The notes under the pieces were generated by a model. That model was not told where the DNA came from, did no database searches, and was given only the letters and a program-made list of their open reading frames with translations. Below, piece by piece: positions 1 through 7,640 of a stretch of DNA of 64,000 nucleotides. The stretch is from the NCBI RefSeq assembly GCF_000428105.1, contig NZ_ATZH01000011.1, forward strand, positions 54,262 to 118,261, in the 5' to 3' direction. Position 1 is the stretch's first letter, and each line of letters starts with the position of its first letter. Origin of the DNA: Bacteroides pyogenes DSM 20611 = JCM 6294 (GTDB lineage: Bacteria; Bacteroidota; Bacteroidia; Bacteroidales; Bacteroidaceae). Both the position numbers and the translations under genes were made by a program.

Positions 1-279
1 CTCACCCTTGCTCCGGACATCCGCTACTGGATGAGAGAAGCTTATGCAGGCGGTTGTTGCTTCGGCTGCACGATATCTTTTCCCTGTATAATGCCGGAGG
101 TGTTTTCGGGCACCGTTACCGGTATGAGAGGACTGCATGAGACAGAGGTATTTCCGCAGGATGGGCCCGCCCCCTTTCGAGGAGATGGAACCTCGAGTTC
201 GAACTCTGAGGTAGTATTATATAGGCCGATTGGAAAGATTTTCAGTGCGTCCACTGCGGGAAAGAGAATGAGAGCTTAA
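1..279 (+). other. open reading frame running in from the left edge, unidentified
   Basis: The first forward frame is open from base 1 to a TAA at 277-279 (92 codons), so it could be the 3' end of a gene that starts outside the window. The translation is Cys- and Gly-rich near its start (AYAGGCCFGC) and has no motif I can assign. A degenerate copy of the hairpin repeat described at 351-465 (CGAGG and CCTCG arms at 178-195) lies inside it, which argues that at least its second half is not a normal coding region. Gene tail and chance frame are both possible. Confidence 0.2.
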
Positions 280-350
280 AGAAGAGAAAATGATGATTAT
301 AATATTTTACATCTGAAAGGTGTGAATGCAGGTACCGGAAACCGGATTTG

Positions 351-465
351 CCGAGGTACGAACTTCGAGAGTGCCGAGATAGGCACTTCGGGGGTGTCGA
401 GGTAGGCACCTCGAGGGTGTCAAGGTAGGCACTTCGACCATGCCGAGGTAGGCACCTTGGCAAAA
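351..465. repeat. five tandem 23-bp units, each able to form a small hairpin
   Basis: Units lie at 351-373, 374-396, 397-419, 420-442 and 443-465. The third is the clearest: CGAGGT, loop AGGC, ACCTCG, a perfect 6-bp stem. The other units keep the stem partly, with some substitutions that preserve or weaken pairing. A degenerate copy sits at 178-195. The array ends about 87 bp before the HU-like start codon. Units abut without unique spacers, so it is not a CRISPR array. Confidence 0.85.
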
Positions 466-552
466 CGGCTCTGCAAGGGGCTGTGGGGCATGTTCCAACG
501 GAGAGAGTGAAGATGAAGTTTTATGTTTCACTTAATAGTAATAATTATTGAT

Positions 553-1050
553 ATGTTATTCTTTAAAAAACAGAAATCGCATCTGGCGGGTAAACCCGTC
601 AAGCACTACCCGCAGTTAGTGACTGTGGGCAAGCCTGCCGACACGCAGGAAGTGGCGCGCCGCATTGCGCGCGAGAGTACTTTATCGCCGGCGGACGTGC
701 ACGCCGTTGTCCGCGCGTTGCCGGAAGTGATGTCGCAAATCATGTCCGAAGGACGAAGCGTAAGCCTTGACGGGCTGGGTTCGTTCCGCTATGCAGGGGT
801 GGTAGGCAAAACGGTAGACCGTGCCGAGGACGTGAACGCAGACCTTTTCAAAGGGATACGCGTGCGCTTTACTCCCGCGCGTGAACGGAAGGACCTCGGG
901 ACGGGATACACCCGGGCACTGGTGAGTGACATCAGCTTTGCCGAGTGGCAGGGAAAACCGTCGAAGAAAAAGCCCGGAACCGGAGGCGGCAGTTCCTCGC
1001 CGGGAGGAGGTTCCGGCGGACACGGCGAGGCTCCCGACCCGGGCGCATAA
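553..1050 (+). CDS. HU-HIG family DNA-binding protein
   Basis: A 165-residue HU/IHF-like protein of the Bacteroidetes HU-HIG type, expected to bind and bend DNA in the nucleoid. The HU fold spans about residues 25-125: a helical part (DTQEVARRIARESTLSPADV), then the beta-arm region with the VSLDGLGSFRY and KGIRVRFTPAR signatures. The C-terminus is a low-complexity Gly/Ser/Pro tail typical of this subgroup. ATG 553 (MLFFKKQKS) is preferred over an in-frame ATG at 523, which would add an unrelated hydrophobic stretch. GC content is higher than in most neighbours, and the gene is preceded by the tandem hairpin repeat, which suggests an accessory context. The family is clear; the DNA target and role are unknown. 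Confidence 0.85.
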   Translation: MLFFKKQKSHLAGKPVKHYPQLVTVGKPADTQEVARRIARESTLSPADVHAVVRALPEVMSQIMSEGRSVSLDGLGSFRYAGVVGKTVDRAEDVNADLFKGIRVRFTPARERKDLGTGYTRALVSDISFAEWQGKPSKKKPGTGGGSSSPGGGSGGHGEAPDPGA

Positions 1051-1186
1051 AAGGCGGGCTTGCAGGGTACAGAATCCTGCAAGACGTTTTCATCCGTGAA
1101 ATCTGTGAAACAGCTGCGGTGTTGCCCGGAACTTTCCTCTCCTCTCCTTTTGCCTCATAACATGTTGTGTACTCACACTCCCGATG

Positions 1187-1229
1187 CCGGAATTTCCGGA
1201 GAGGTAAAGGAAAACAAGGGAATTTCCGG
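1187..1229. repeat. two copies of GGAATTTCCGG
   Basis: The copies are at 1189-1199 and 1219-1229, in the 231-bp gap between the HU-like gene and the next gene. The first is part of the near-palindrome CCGGAATTTCCGG (1187-1199). The function is unknown; an operator is possible. Confidence 0.4.
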
Positions 1230-1281
1230 CAACACCACAGAGCAAATTTAAAAGGGGCACCGGTCAAACTTAAAAGAACCT

Positions 1282-2235
1282 ATGAACAAACTACATGCTT
1301 TCCTCGCTATATTTCTCTTGTCCGCCCTCTGCGGATGCCGGAGTAAAAAAGAAGAAGAAACGGAAATAGAAAACCGTTACATACAACTGCTACATGCTCT
1401 TGTGACAGACGACACGCCTGCCCTCCGCCGTGAACAGCATTACATAACGGACACACTCCCGCCCGACACGCTCCTCGCCTTTCCACACAGAGACGACTAC
1501 ATGCGTGTATGGGCAGATTCGTACATCTTATACGACGCAGTGATGAAAGCGGAGAAACCCGAGGTGGCAACCACTCTTGCTTCCGAACGTTTCTGCACCG
1601 ATATGAAACGCCTTGCCGCCCGGCTGATCGGCGCAGGCAGGCGGCGGTGTGCGGAAGAGATGTTGCGCCCTGTGGCGGAATGCTTGTCGGAGCATGGCAT
1701 GAACGATGCGGCAGCAGTTACCGCCGCCGCATGCATGGGCATCGATGCCGACCCTGCCCATCCGGGTGACATTGCCCGCCGTCTGCTCACCCGCCTGCTG
1801 CTTGTGGGGAAGAAGGCTCCCTGTTTGTCTCGCACCGCCCCATCGGTCTCGGCGGGGTCCACGTTGTTGCTGTTTTATGAGACGGATTGTCCCGGCTGCG
1901 AATCCGTTCTGCGGGACTTGTGCGGATTCTATGCCACCCTTAAAGGAATAGGCATTCGTGTGATTTCCATCGCTTCGGACGAAGACGAACATACATTCTC
2001 TTCCCGTGCCGCCTCATTGCCTTGGGCTACGAAATTGCATGATTCCCGTGGTTTCCGCAGTCCCGACTTCGAGGTTTACGGTGTGGCATTTATACCGACC
2101 CTTGTATTAGTGAATCCGGACGGGCGTGTGGCCGGTTCGTACTGTACGTTGGAAGAAACAGGGCTGATCCGTAGCTTGCCTGCCTTATCGCCACTTCCTG
2201 CATCGGGATGTGGTGAAAGCCGCCCGATATCCTAA
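1282..2235 (+). CDS. thioredoxin-fold lipoprotein (DUF5106/redoxin-like)
   Basis: A 317-residue predicted lipoprotein with a type II signal peptide (lipobox LCGC, lipidated Cys19). Residues about 25-190 form a mostly helical domain resembling the N-terminal half of DUF5106-type proteins. Residues about 195-300 look like a thioredoxin fold: the LLLFYETDCPGC strand and active site (Cys203-Pro-Gly-Cys206), then the cis-Pro segment FIPTLVLVNPDGRV. These features suggest thiol-disulfide exchange in the periplasm or on the outer membrane. The codon use is GC-rich, like the HU gene before it. A small gene follows 11 bp downstream and is probably co-transcribed. The substrate is unknown; the domain call is good, the exact family less sure. 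Confidence 0.75.
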   Translation: MNKLHAFLAIFLLSALCGCRSKKEEETEIENRYIQLLHALVTDDTPALRREQHYITDTLPPDTLLAFPHRDDYMRVWADSYILYDAVMKAEKPEVATTLASERFCTDMKRLAARLIGAGRRRCAEEMLRPVAECLSEHGMNDAAAVTAAACMGIDADPAHPGDIARRLLTRLLLVGKKAPCLSRTAPSVSAGSTLLLFYETDCPGCESVLRDLCGFYATLKGIGIRVISIASDEDEHTFSSRAASLPWATKLHDSRGFRSPDFEVYGVAFIPTLVLVNPDGRVAGSYCTLEETGLIRSLPALSPLPASGCGESRPIS

Positions 2236-2246
2236 AACTCAAAATC

Positions 2247-2627
2247 ATGGATGCTCTTTTATCCCATATTGCGAACATACGCACGGAGTTGTCGATTCTC
2301 TACGCCAAGCTCCAAGTTTATTATCTCATGCAAATATTCCTCTGGCGCAAACGCGACCTGAAAAAGGCCCATCTGTTCAATGCCCGCCTGAAGCAGCTGC
2401 TGGAGTCTGAAATCGATGAAAACTCGGAGGGGGTAAGCCTACATGCGCTATGCGCCTCTTATTTGCGCATGCAGGAATGCTATGCGTACGAACTGGCTAT
2501 GGTAGACCGCATTCTGGAGGAATATCCGGCTTTGTTCCTGATGGACAACGATTCCCTGCAGGCTGTTCTGGAAGGAGAAACGGAGGCTTTCTCCCGGGAA
2601 AACGCCGGAGACACGGACAGCAATTGA
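2247..2627 (+). CDS. conserved-looking small protein, function unknown
   Basis: A 126-residue soluble protein with no signal peptide or recognised motif. It is predicted to be almost wholly helical, with an amphipathic N-terminal half (residues 1-60) that could form a coiled coil, and an acidic C-terminus. It starts 11 bp after the stop of the thioredoxin-fold lipoprotein, so the two are probably one operon. I do not recognise the family. The good reading frame, helical pattern and tight spacing make it a likely real gene. Confidence 0.55.
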   Translation: MDALLSHIANIRTELSILYAKLQVYYLMQIFLWRKRDLKKAHLFNARLKQLLESEIDENSEGVSLHALCASYLRMQECYAYELAMVDRILEEYPALFLMDNDSLQAVLEGETEAFSRENAGDTDSN

Positions 2628-2651
2628 AAAATGTGCCAGCGGTATAAAGGA

Positions 2652-3046
2652 TTATGTCTCTCCTTTTTCTCCGTATCGCTTTTGCAACTTATCGACATGA
2701 TATATGAACACAACCGTAAGCGAATTGACCGTTACGTGCATAATGGCGCTGAACAGCAGCCCGCCGATGAGTTTGTAAAGCACCCCGACCACTACCGAAG
2801 CTCCCGTATAGGTCAGCAGTCCTGAAACAGAGAAACCCGACATCATGTGCATGAGAGCGAACAAGAGTGATACACGAGTGCCAACACACTGACGGTAAAC
2901 AGCGTGTCTGTCTTTTCGCTGTTGGAAGGGCTCTCCACCTTTTTGCCTAATACAAAAGCCAATACCCCGTATTTTACCACGACCAAGCACAACACAAATA
3001 GGAGCATATAAGTCCGATTCGGATTTATCGTTTCAAACATTTCCAT
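2652..3046 (-). pseudogene. CPBP-family membrane protease remnant (frameshifted, internally deleted)
   Basis: Two overlapping minus-strand frames each match part of one protein. The frame starting at 3046 gives a start and first membrane segment (MEMFETINPNRTYMLLFVL) and then ends shortly after LFTVSVLALV. The frame ending at 2652 carries the last part of a CPBP (CaaX protease and bacteriocin-processing) protein: the FALMH motif (FxxxH) and HVTVN (HxxxN), each in a membrane helix. The EExxR motif and the middle helices are missing. The combined length, about 130 codons, is well short of the usual 200-300. A decayed gene explains this better than two small genes. Confidence 0.65.
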
Positions 3047-3713
3047 AAAATTATTGACTGCAAAGGTAGCATAAGTAAAGGTCGGAAAGAAATATTTTAT
3101 CCTTTAAAAGGATATACTTACAGTAAAATCACTATTTTGAGGTATTGCATCCTTGCCGTGAAGGGCGTACCTTTGTTTTCGACTTTATTTAATAAAAGAA
3201 TTGTCATGAACAAACCTCTCAGATACTTTTCGCCATCGCCACCCACTTCATTATACTACAACGGCAAGTACCGTCACGACACAAGGACAGTTATCATCAC
3301 GATACAATAACAATCTTTCATCACGAGAGAACGACTTGCACCGGTCTCCATAGCGCGGAAACAGACTTCAGAATAATCAACTAAAAACGTAAGAATATGA
3401 GTGTGACCAACATTATCGACGATCCGAACGTAACCATCGTACAGGGTGTAAACGGCATTCGGCTTTGTGAAGAAGGCTGGATGACACAGAGGAGAAATCA
3501 CAGAAAGTCCGGAGAAAAGACGAAAGAGACGATTGTGTCGTGCAACCATATGGAAGAACAGCCTTCCATCCATGCGGAAAACGGCTGACCTTGTACTTCT
3601 TTCCGCCGTTTTATCCTGCAACTCTCCTTGGCAGCATATGATGGGCTTACGATTTCTCAAGGTTGTTGTGCGGAAGATAAACGGCGAGACCGTCATTCAA
3701 ACTATGTTCAAGC
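3047..3713. other. gap with a promoter and decayed reading frames, no intact gene
   Basis: A forward promoter (see 3144-3175) precedes an ATG at 3206 whose frame, beginning MNKPLRYFSP, stops after 34 codons. Other frames continue for 40-55 codons but look like shifted versions of one decayed exported protein. A second short frame at 3397-3588 (MSVTNIIDDPNVTIVQ) has no recognisable domain. I take the stretch as the remains of a lost gene. Confidence 0.4.
3144..3175 (+). promoter_or_regulatory. Bacteroidetes-type promoter
   Basis: TACCTTTG at 3168-3175 matches the TAnnTTTG -7 consensus exactly. ATTG at 3144-3147 lies 20 bp upstream, in the place of the -33 TTTG box. The only thing it could transcribe is the decayed region from 3206 onward. 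Confidence 0.5.
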
Positions 3714-3765
3714 CACAAAGCCCGTTTCGAGAACGCTTGCATCGGTTCTCGAAACGGGCTTTGTG
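3714..3765. terminator. long perfect hairpin, probable terminator
   Basis: Two 21-nt arms (3714-3734 and 3745-3765, beginning CACAAAGCCCG) pair perfectly around a 10-nt loop. It lies 68 bp beyond the stop of the minus-strand lipoprotein at 3833 and probably ends that operon. Neither side has a long T-run. Confidence 0.65.
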
Positions 3766-3832
3766 ATTATTATTGCACTTTAAAAGAACAAGTTTGCTTT
3801 TTCAGTGAAGTTTGCGCATACGGGCTCCGGTT

Positions 3833-4915
3833 TTATTCCTTGGAGAGGGACGCAGAGGCTTCTACAACCTCAAAGTCGGAGGTAGAGTTATTGTCGTCCA
3901 CGTATTTGTTGCCGTCGTGTTTTCTTTTCAAAGCCTTGCCGGCAGCATCTTTATCAACGTTACTACCTTTTTTACCACTTGACGCTTTTTCCTGTACCCC
4001 TTTATGTCCTTTATCTATTTTTTGGGTGACTAATGGCCATTGGAATTCACTGTTAGGACAAACGGTCACCGCATCTTCTACCCAATCATAGGGGATGGTC
4101 AGCACGGGTTGGTATGCGTTGTGATGTCCGGCATTTTTGTAAGCAACGTTTTTATAATATTTATTGGCGGCTTTCTCATCGCCTGCTTGCTTTTCTTCTT
4201 CCTGAAATGTCTTTTTTATGTTTTCCGGCTTATCGCCCAGTTTGAGCAGGGTCACGACGAAACTTGTCTTTATGTCGAAGTCTTGCATATCTTCATCTGG
4301 CGCCCACGTTCCGTTTGAATAGGTTAACTGCATCACATTTTCTTTGTCGACGATAGGCTCTTCGTTTTCGTCTTTCGTCGCCCATTGGAAGTCGGCCTTG
4401 CTTAAATCCAAAAGATGGTCGAGCCCTTTGTAAGTTTGGAGATCTTCTCCATCTTCCTTCAATTCCCTTTCTTTCTCTGCTTTATGGTCGATTGCCTTTT
4501 GGGCGACGAGCACTGACTTGCCGGGGCGCAGAGGATGCTGCGTTCCGTTACCCCCAAACAGAACCATAGTAGCTACTCCGAAGTGGGTTTTCATGAAGTT
4601 GAACTCGTCTCTGAGATCTATCCGGTTGCTGGGACTGAACACATGTACGGCCAGGGCATAGTTGTCCAGATAGACCGTCTCCGATGTGGGATTGTAAATC
4701 TTGATATATTTATCCTCATTATAAGGTATGTCATATTCTTTTTCACCATCGGTTCTGGTATAATAAGTACCGGTGTAATACACTTCCTGTATCAGGAGAT
4801 GATCTATTTCCGTTTTAGACGTCGGCACAATCTCGTCGCCGTCTCTGCGGCAACTTGTAAATACGGTTAAACCGATTGTTGCGAGCAATAGCCCGCTTTT
4901 CAATAAATTCTTCAT
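3833..4915 (-). CDS. DUF4876-type lipoprotein
   Basis: A 360-residue lipoprotein (signal MKNLLKSGLLLATIGLTVFTSC, lipidated Cys22). Residues about 38-160 carry the DUF4876 pattern: LLIQEVYYTGTYY, then DKYIKIYNPTSETVYLDNYAL, a lamin-tail-like beta-sandwich often found next to TonB-dependent receptors in Bacteroidetes. The C-terminal 60 residues are low-complexity, Lys/Asp/Ser-rich. It is the last gene of the minus-strand receptor operon, 77 bp after the 428-residue lipoprotein. By family and context it should sit on the outer membrane and help the receptor at 7641-10049 capture its ligand. The ligand is not known. Confidence 0.8.
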   Translation of the reverse strand: MKNLLKSGLLLATIGLTVFTSCRRDGDEIVPTSKTEIDHLLIQEVYYTGTYYTRTDGEKEYDIPYNEDKYIKIYNPTSETVYLDNYALAVHVFSPSNRIDLRDEFNFMKTHFGVATMVLFGGNGTQHPLRPGKSVLVAQKAIDHKAEKERELKEDGEDLQTYKGLDHLLDLSKADFQWATKDENEEPIVDKENVMQLTYSNGTWAPDEDMQDFDIKTSFVVTLLKLGDKPENIKKTFQEEEKQAGDEKAANKYYKNVAYKNAGHHNAYQPVLTIPYDWVEDAVTVCPNSEFQWPLVTQKIDKGHKGVQEKASSGKKGSNVDKDAAGKALKRKHDGNKYVDDNNSTSDFEVVEASASLSKE

Positions 4916-4992
4916 TTGTTTTTTAATTGTTTTGGTTATAAAAAAAGGTTTATTAATTTAAGTATGTTGCTTGTTCAGCCATCCGTTTCTTT

Positions 4993-6279
4993 CTACAAGA
5001 ACCATGAGCCGAATGCTCCGCTTCCATGAATGGTCATATTGCGGGTGGCTTCATAGGCTTCTTCCGGGGTTAATCCTATTTCTCTTCCCAAGTGAACATA
5101 ATACGGTTCGTTGGGGTCGGGCCGGGTGGGGTCGGTGTCGAATGTGCTTGCGTATACCTTGATGGGGATGTTGAAGCGTATCATCTCTTTCCAGTTCGAC
5201 CCGGGATGGGGCGCATCATAGGGAGCGCATGTATATTTCCCGCCTCCCAAAGGCGCACCGCTTTCATCATGAGGCATAGGGGTGATTGCTTTTTGGCCTT
5301 TATCGCACTTCATGAGCCTGACGGCCAGATAAAAATAGGGAAGCAGGTTGCGTGTCCTTATGTAGGTCGCTCCGTTCTTGAGTGGAACGGGCCAGTCGGT
5401 GTATAGGGGATCTACTTCTATGTCGAACTTCATATGTCCTTTCAGCCCTACCCAATCTTGATCGTATGGCACCATGGCGCCTTCGGTTTTGAAACGCTCG
5501 AACGGGGGAAGCAACTTTTGATTGAATAACTCGCGCGTGCCGTCGCCCATGTCATCGGAAGTCCACGTATCGCGGTAGGTATATGCGAAGAGCGACCGGG
5601 TGGCTTCTCTTAATTGCTCAAAGGTCTTCTTGTCTTTGAAGAACTTTGATTCAATCATGTCCGGTTCCTCCTTTCCTCGGTAACGGACATCTTTCACGGT
5701 AAACGGCTTTCCCTTATCGTCTACATCGCTGATGGAGAAGAATACCTGATAACGCTCGGACTGTTCCAATATACGGTCGTTGATGGGTTGCCCGTTGCGG
5801 TCGTAGAAGAACAGGCACACCCCCCAGAGTTTGGTAGAGCCTCCAATGATGCGGATGTATTCGGGCCCTTTTTTCCCGGCAACCTTTTCCTGATAGGTCG
5901 CCGTGCTTGTGGTATCCACCTCTACTTTAATTCCTTTCGATGTGTTGTGGATGACCACGAACTCCTCCTGCCTCCAAGGGGCTTTGTCGTAAACCAAATT
6001 GCCATGAAACTTTCCTCCTCCGTGCGGATGCCCTTCCTTGAACATGACAAGGCACGTGGCCCAGTCTTTCAACGCTCCGTCGGGGTCCGGATTGGCCAAT
6101 CCCTGCTCGGTGACAATGGGGGCTTTGTAGAGGTCGGCTGCCGTTTGCGGCATCTTTTTCCGTGTCAGGGCATTGTCTTTGTAATCGACTTCAATGTTGC
6201 CGAATATGAACTTGTCGCACGATGAGCATAATGCCGCGACACTGAAAGTCAGTACGATTGTTTTAATAATTCTTTTCAT
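4993..6279 (-). CDS. receptor-associated lipoprotein with a His-rich N-terminal motif
   Basis: A 428-residue lipoprotein (MKRIIKTIVLTFSVAALCSSC, lipidated Cys21) of a family I cannot name. Near residues 75-95 it has GHPHGGGKFHGN, four histidines in 12 residues, which could bind a metal. Several blocks match the next gene upstream (6307-7635): GVCLFFYDRNGQPIN against GLELKYYDVNGMLIN, FAYTYRDT against FSYEYRDT, and VGLKGHMKF against LGFKGILRF. The two are therefore probably distant paralogues from a duplication. It follows its paralogue by 27 bp in the receptor operon and is likely an outer-membrane partner of the receptor. Confidence 0.65.
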   Translation of the reverse strand: MKRIIKTIVLTFSVAALCSSCDKFIFGNIEVDYKDNALTRKKMPQTAADLYKAPIVTEQGLANPDPDGALKDWATCLVMFKEGHPHGGGKFHGNLVYDKAPWRQEEFVVIHNTSKGIKVEVDTTSTATYQEKVAGKKGPEYIRIIGGSTKLWGVCLFFYDRNGQPINDRILEQSERYQVFFSISDVDDKGKPFTVKDVRYRGKEEPDMIESKFFKDKKTFEQLREATRSLFAYTYRDTWTSDDMGDGTRELFNQKLLPPFERFKTEGAMVPYDQDWVGLKGHMKFDIEVDPLYTDWPVPLKNGATYIRTRNLLPYFYLAVRLMKCDKGQKAITPMPHDESGAPLGGGKYTCAPYDAPHPGSNWKEMIRFNIPIKVYASTFDTDPTRPDPNEPYYVHLGREIGLTPEEAYEATRNMTIHGSGAFGSWFL

Positions 6280-6306
6280 TTCAGTATATTTAGAAAATCC
6301 AACAAT

Positions 6307-7635
6307 TTATATTCTTATCCAGGGAATACGGTTAAAGAAATTCCCGTCTCCCCAAAACATCTCTTGCATGGCCGTGTCGTCGGCTTTGGGATAGAAGCGC
6401 CGGATATCGGCCTTGCATTGTTCGTGGTCTCCATCAAGGTCGGCTATCACCCTGAAAGCTACGGGGTAATCAATATCGAAGCTGTTCCATACGGCTTGAA
6501 GCGCATTATACTTGTACACTCCACCGTTGTAATTTCCGTCAGCGGTGTTGCCGTATTTCCCCAATCGGTTGTCGTTGGCGGGAATAGAGACTCTGTTCAG
6601 AATATGGCAGATACATATTCGCATTTGGAATGTCATATCGGTTTTCTTGAACCGGAGTATGCCTTTGAATCCCAAAGCGTCGAGGGGCGCTCCGTCGTCC
6701 AGCGACCTTTTTTCTCTGAGGCGTATCACCTCGCTGCCGGAGCGAAGCCGGTTCATATCGTCGTAATCGGTCAATTCTTTTCCCAATTCCTCTTCGACGG
6801 GGTCGGTGTCACGATACTCGTAACTGAAAATCTCCGGCACTTTCTCGTTCAGACTGAAATTGTTGACGGCTTGATAGAGATTGAACGTCTTGCCCGTGGC
6901 GGGGTCTTCATACGGTTTCATTGCTGCGGGTTTCATGGAGTTTTCGACGGATTTCTCGGCCAAGCCGCCGCTATATCTCACTTTATCGGTTCGATTGTCG
7001 TCATTGAGGGCATAAATGTTCGATGCCGAAATTTTGGATGCCGGAACTCTTTTCCCGTCTCCATTCTCGCTGAAGGTATAATTGTTGTAATAAATGCTGT
7101 CCAACGACATGGGGTAAATCAGTTGCCGGCCATCTAAGGAGTAATTCTGTATGGTGAAAAAATGCTGGTGCACCAACAAGGTGGAATTGTCTTCATCATC
7201 GGGATAATAACTTGAAAACTGATAGTTGATGAGCATGCCGTTAACGTCATAATATTTCAACTCAAGACCATAGTGGAACTTCTCCGATTTGACGACGTCG
7301 AACACTTTTCTGTCAGACGTAATCACCATTTTCCCGTTATCGTCTTTTGACAGCGTTATCTCCTGAACAAGAGGGATGGGAGTCGCTTTTTCACTGTTTG
7401 CATAAGCGACATACGTATGATCACCGTTGGTCAGTTTATAGTCGGACTTGCGGGCCAACCTCAGGATGAGCTGCACCGAATAAATTTGTTCGTGTCCTTT
7501 CACATCGCGCTCTATCGAAGAAGGTGGGGCTTTCACTATTTTCTTCAACAGATTATCCACGCTCTCATCAGAGCAACCGCTCAGTAGCAGCAATATACCA
7601 AGCATCGGTAATATAAAGCGAATCTTATATCTCAT
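6307..7635 (-). CDS. receptor-associated lipoprotein, paralogue of the neighbouring gene
   Basis: A 442-residue lipoprotein (signal MRYKIRFILPMLGILLLLSGC, lipidated Cys21), 5 bp downstream of the TonB-dependent receptor stop and so surely co-transcribed with it. No known domain is evident. Conserved blocks shared with the 428-residue lipoprotein are listed in that entry. This copy lacks the GHPHG motif; at the matching place it has GHEQIYSVQL, so only part of the histidine cluster is kept. The C-terminal 80 residues contain CICH and aromatic-rich stretches. A surface accessory of the receptor is inferred from context only. Confidence 0.65.
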   Translation of the reverse strand: MRYKIRFILPMLGILLLLSGCSDESVDNLLKKIVKAPPSSIERDVKGHEQIYSVQLILRLARKSDYKLTNGDHTYVAYANSEKATPIPLVQEITLSKDDNGKMVITSDRKVFDVVKSEKFHYGLELKYYDVNGMLINYQFSSYYPDDEDNSTLLVHQHFFTIQNYSLDGRQLIYPMSLDSIYYNNYTFSENGDGKRVPASKISASNIYALNDDNRTDKVRYSGGLAEKSVENSMKPAAMKPYEDPATGKTFNLYQAVNNFSLNEKVPEIFSYEYRDTDPVEEELGKELTDYDDMNRLRSGSEVIRLREKRSLDDGAPLDALGFKGILRFKKTDMTFQMRICICHILNRVSIPANDNRLGKYGNTADGNYNGGVYKYNALQAVWNSFDIDYPVAFRVIADLDGDHEQCKADIRRFYPKADDTAMQEMFWGDGNFFNRIPWIRI

Positions 7636-7640
7636 CTTGT

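Noticed and set aside
351..465. Short tandem repeats as a possible CRISPR array
   Set aside because: The units abut with no unique spacers and no cas genes are present.
3274..3696. Minus-strand open frame of 140 codons
   Set aside because: No recognisable domain, odd composition, and it lies in the region of decayed frames with a good promoter on the other strand.
6364..7137. Plus-strand open frame of 257 codons
   Set aside because: It lies fully antisense to the lipoprotein gene at 6307-7635, which has a signal peptide and a paralogue.
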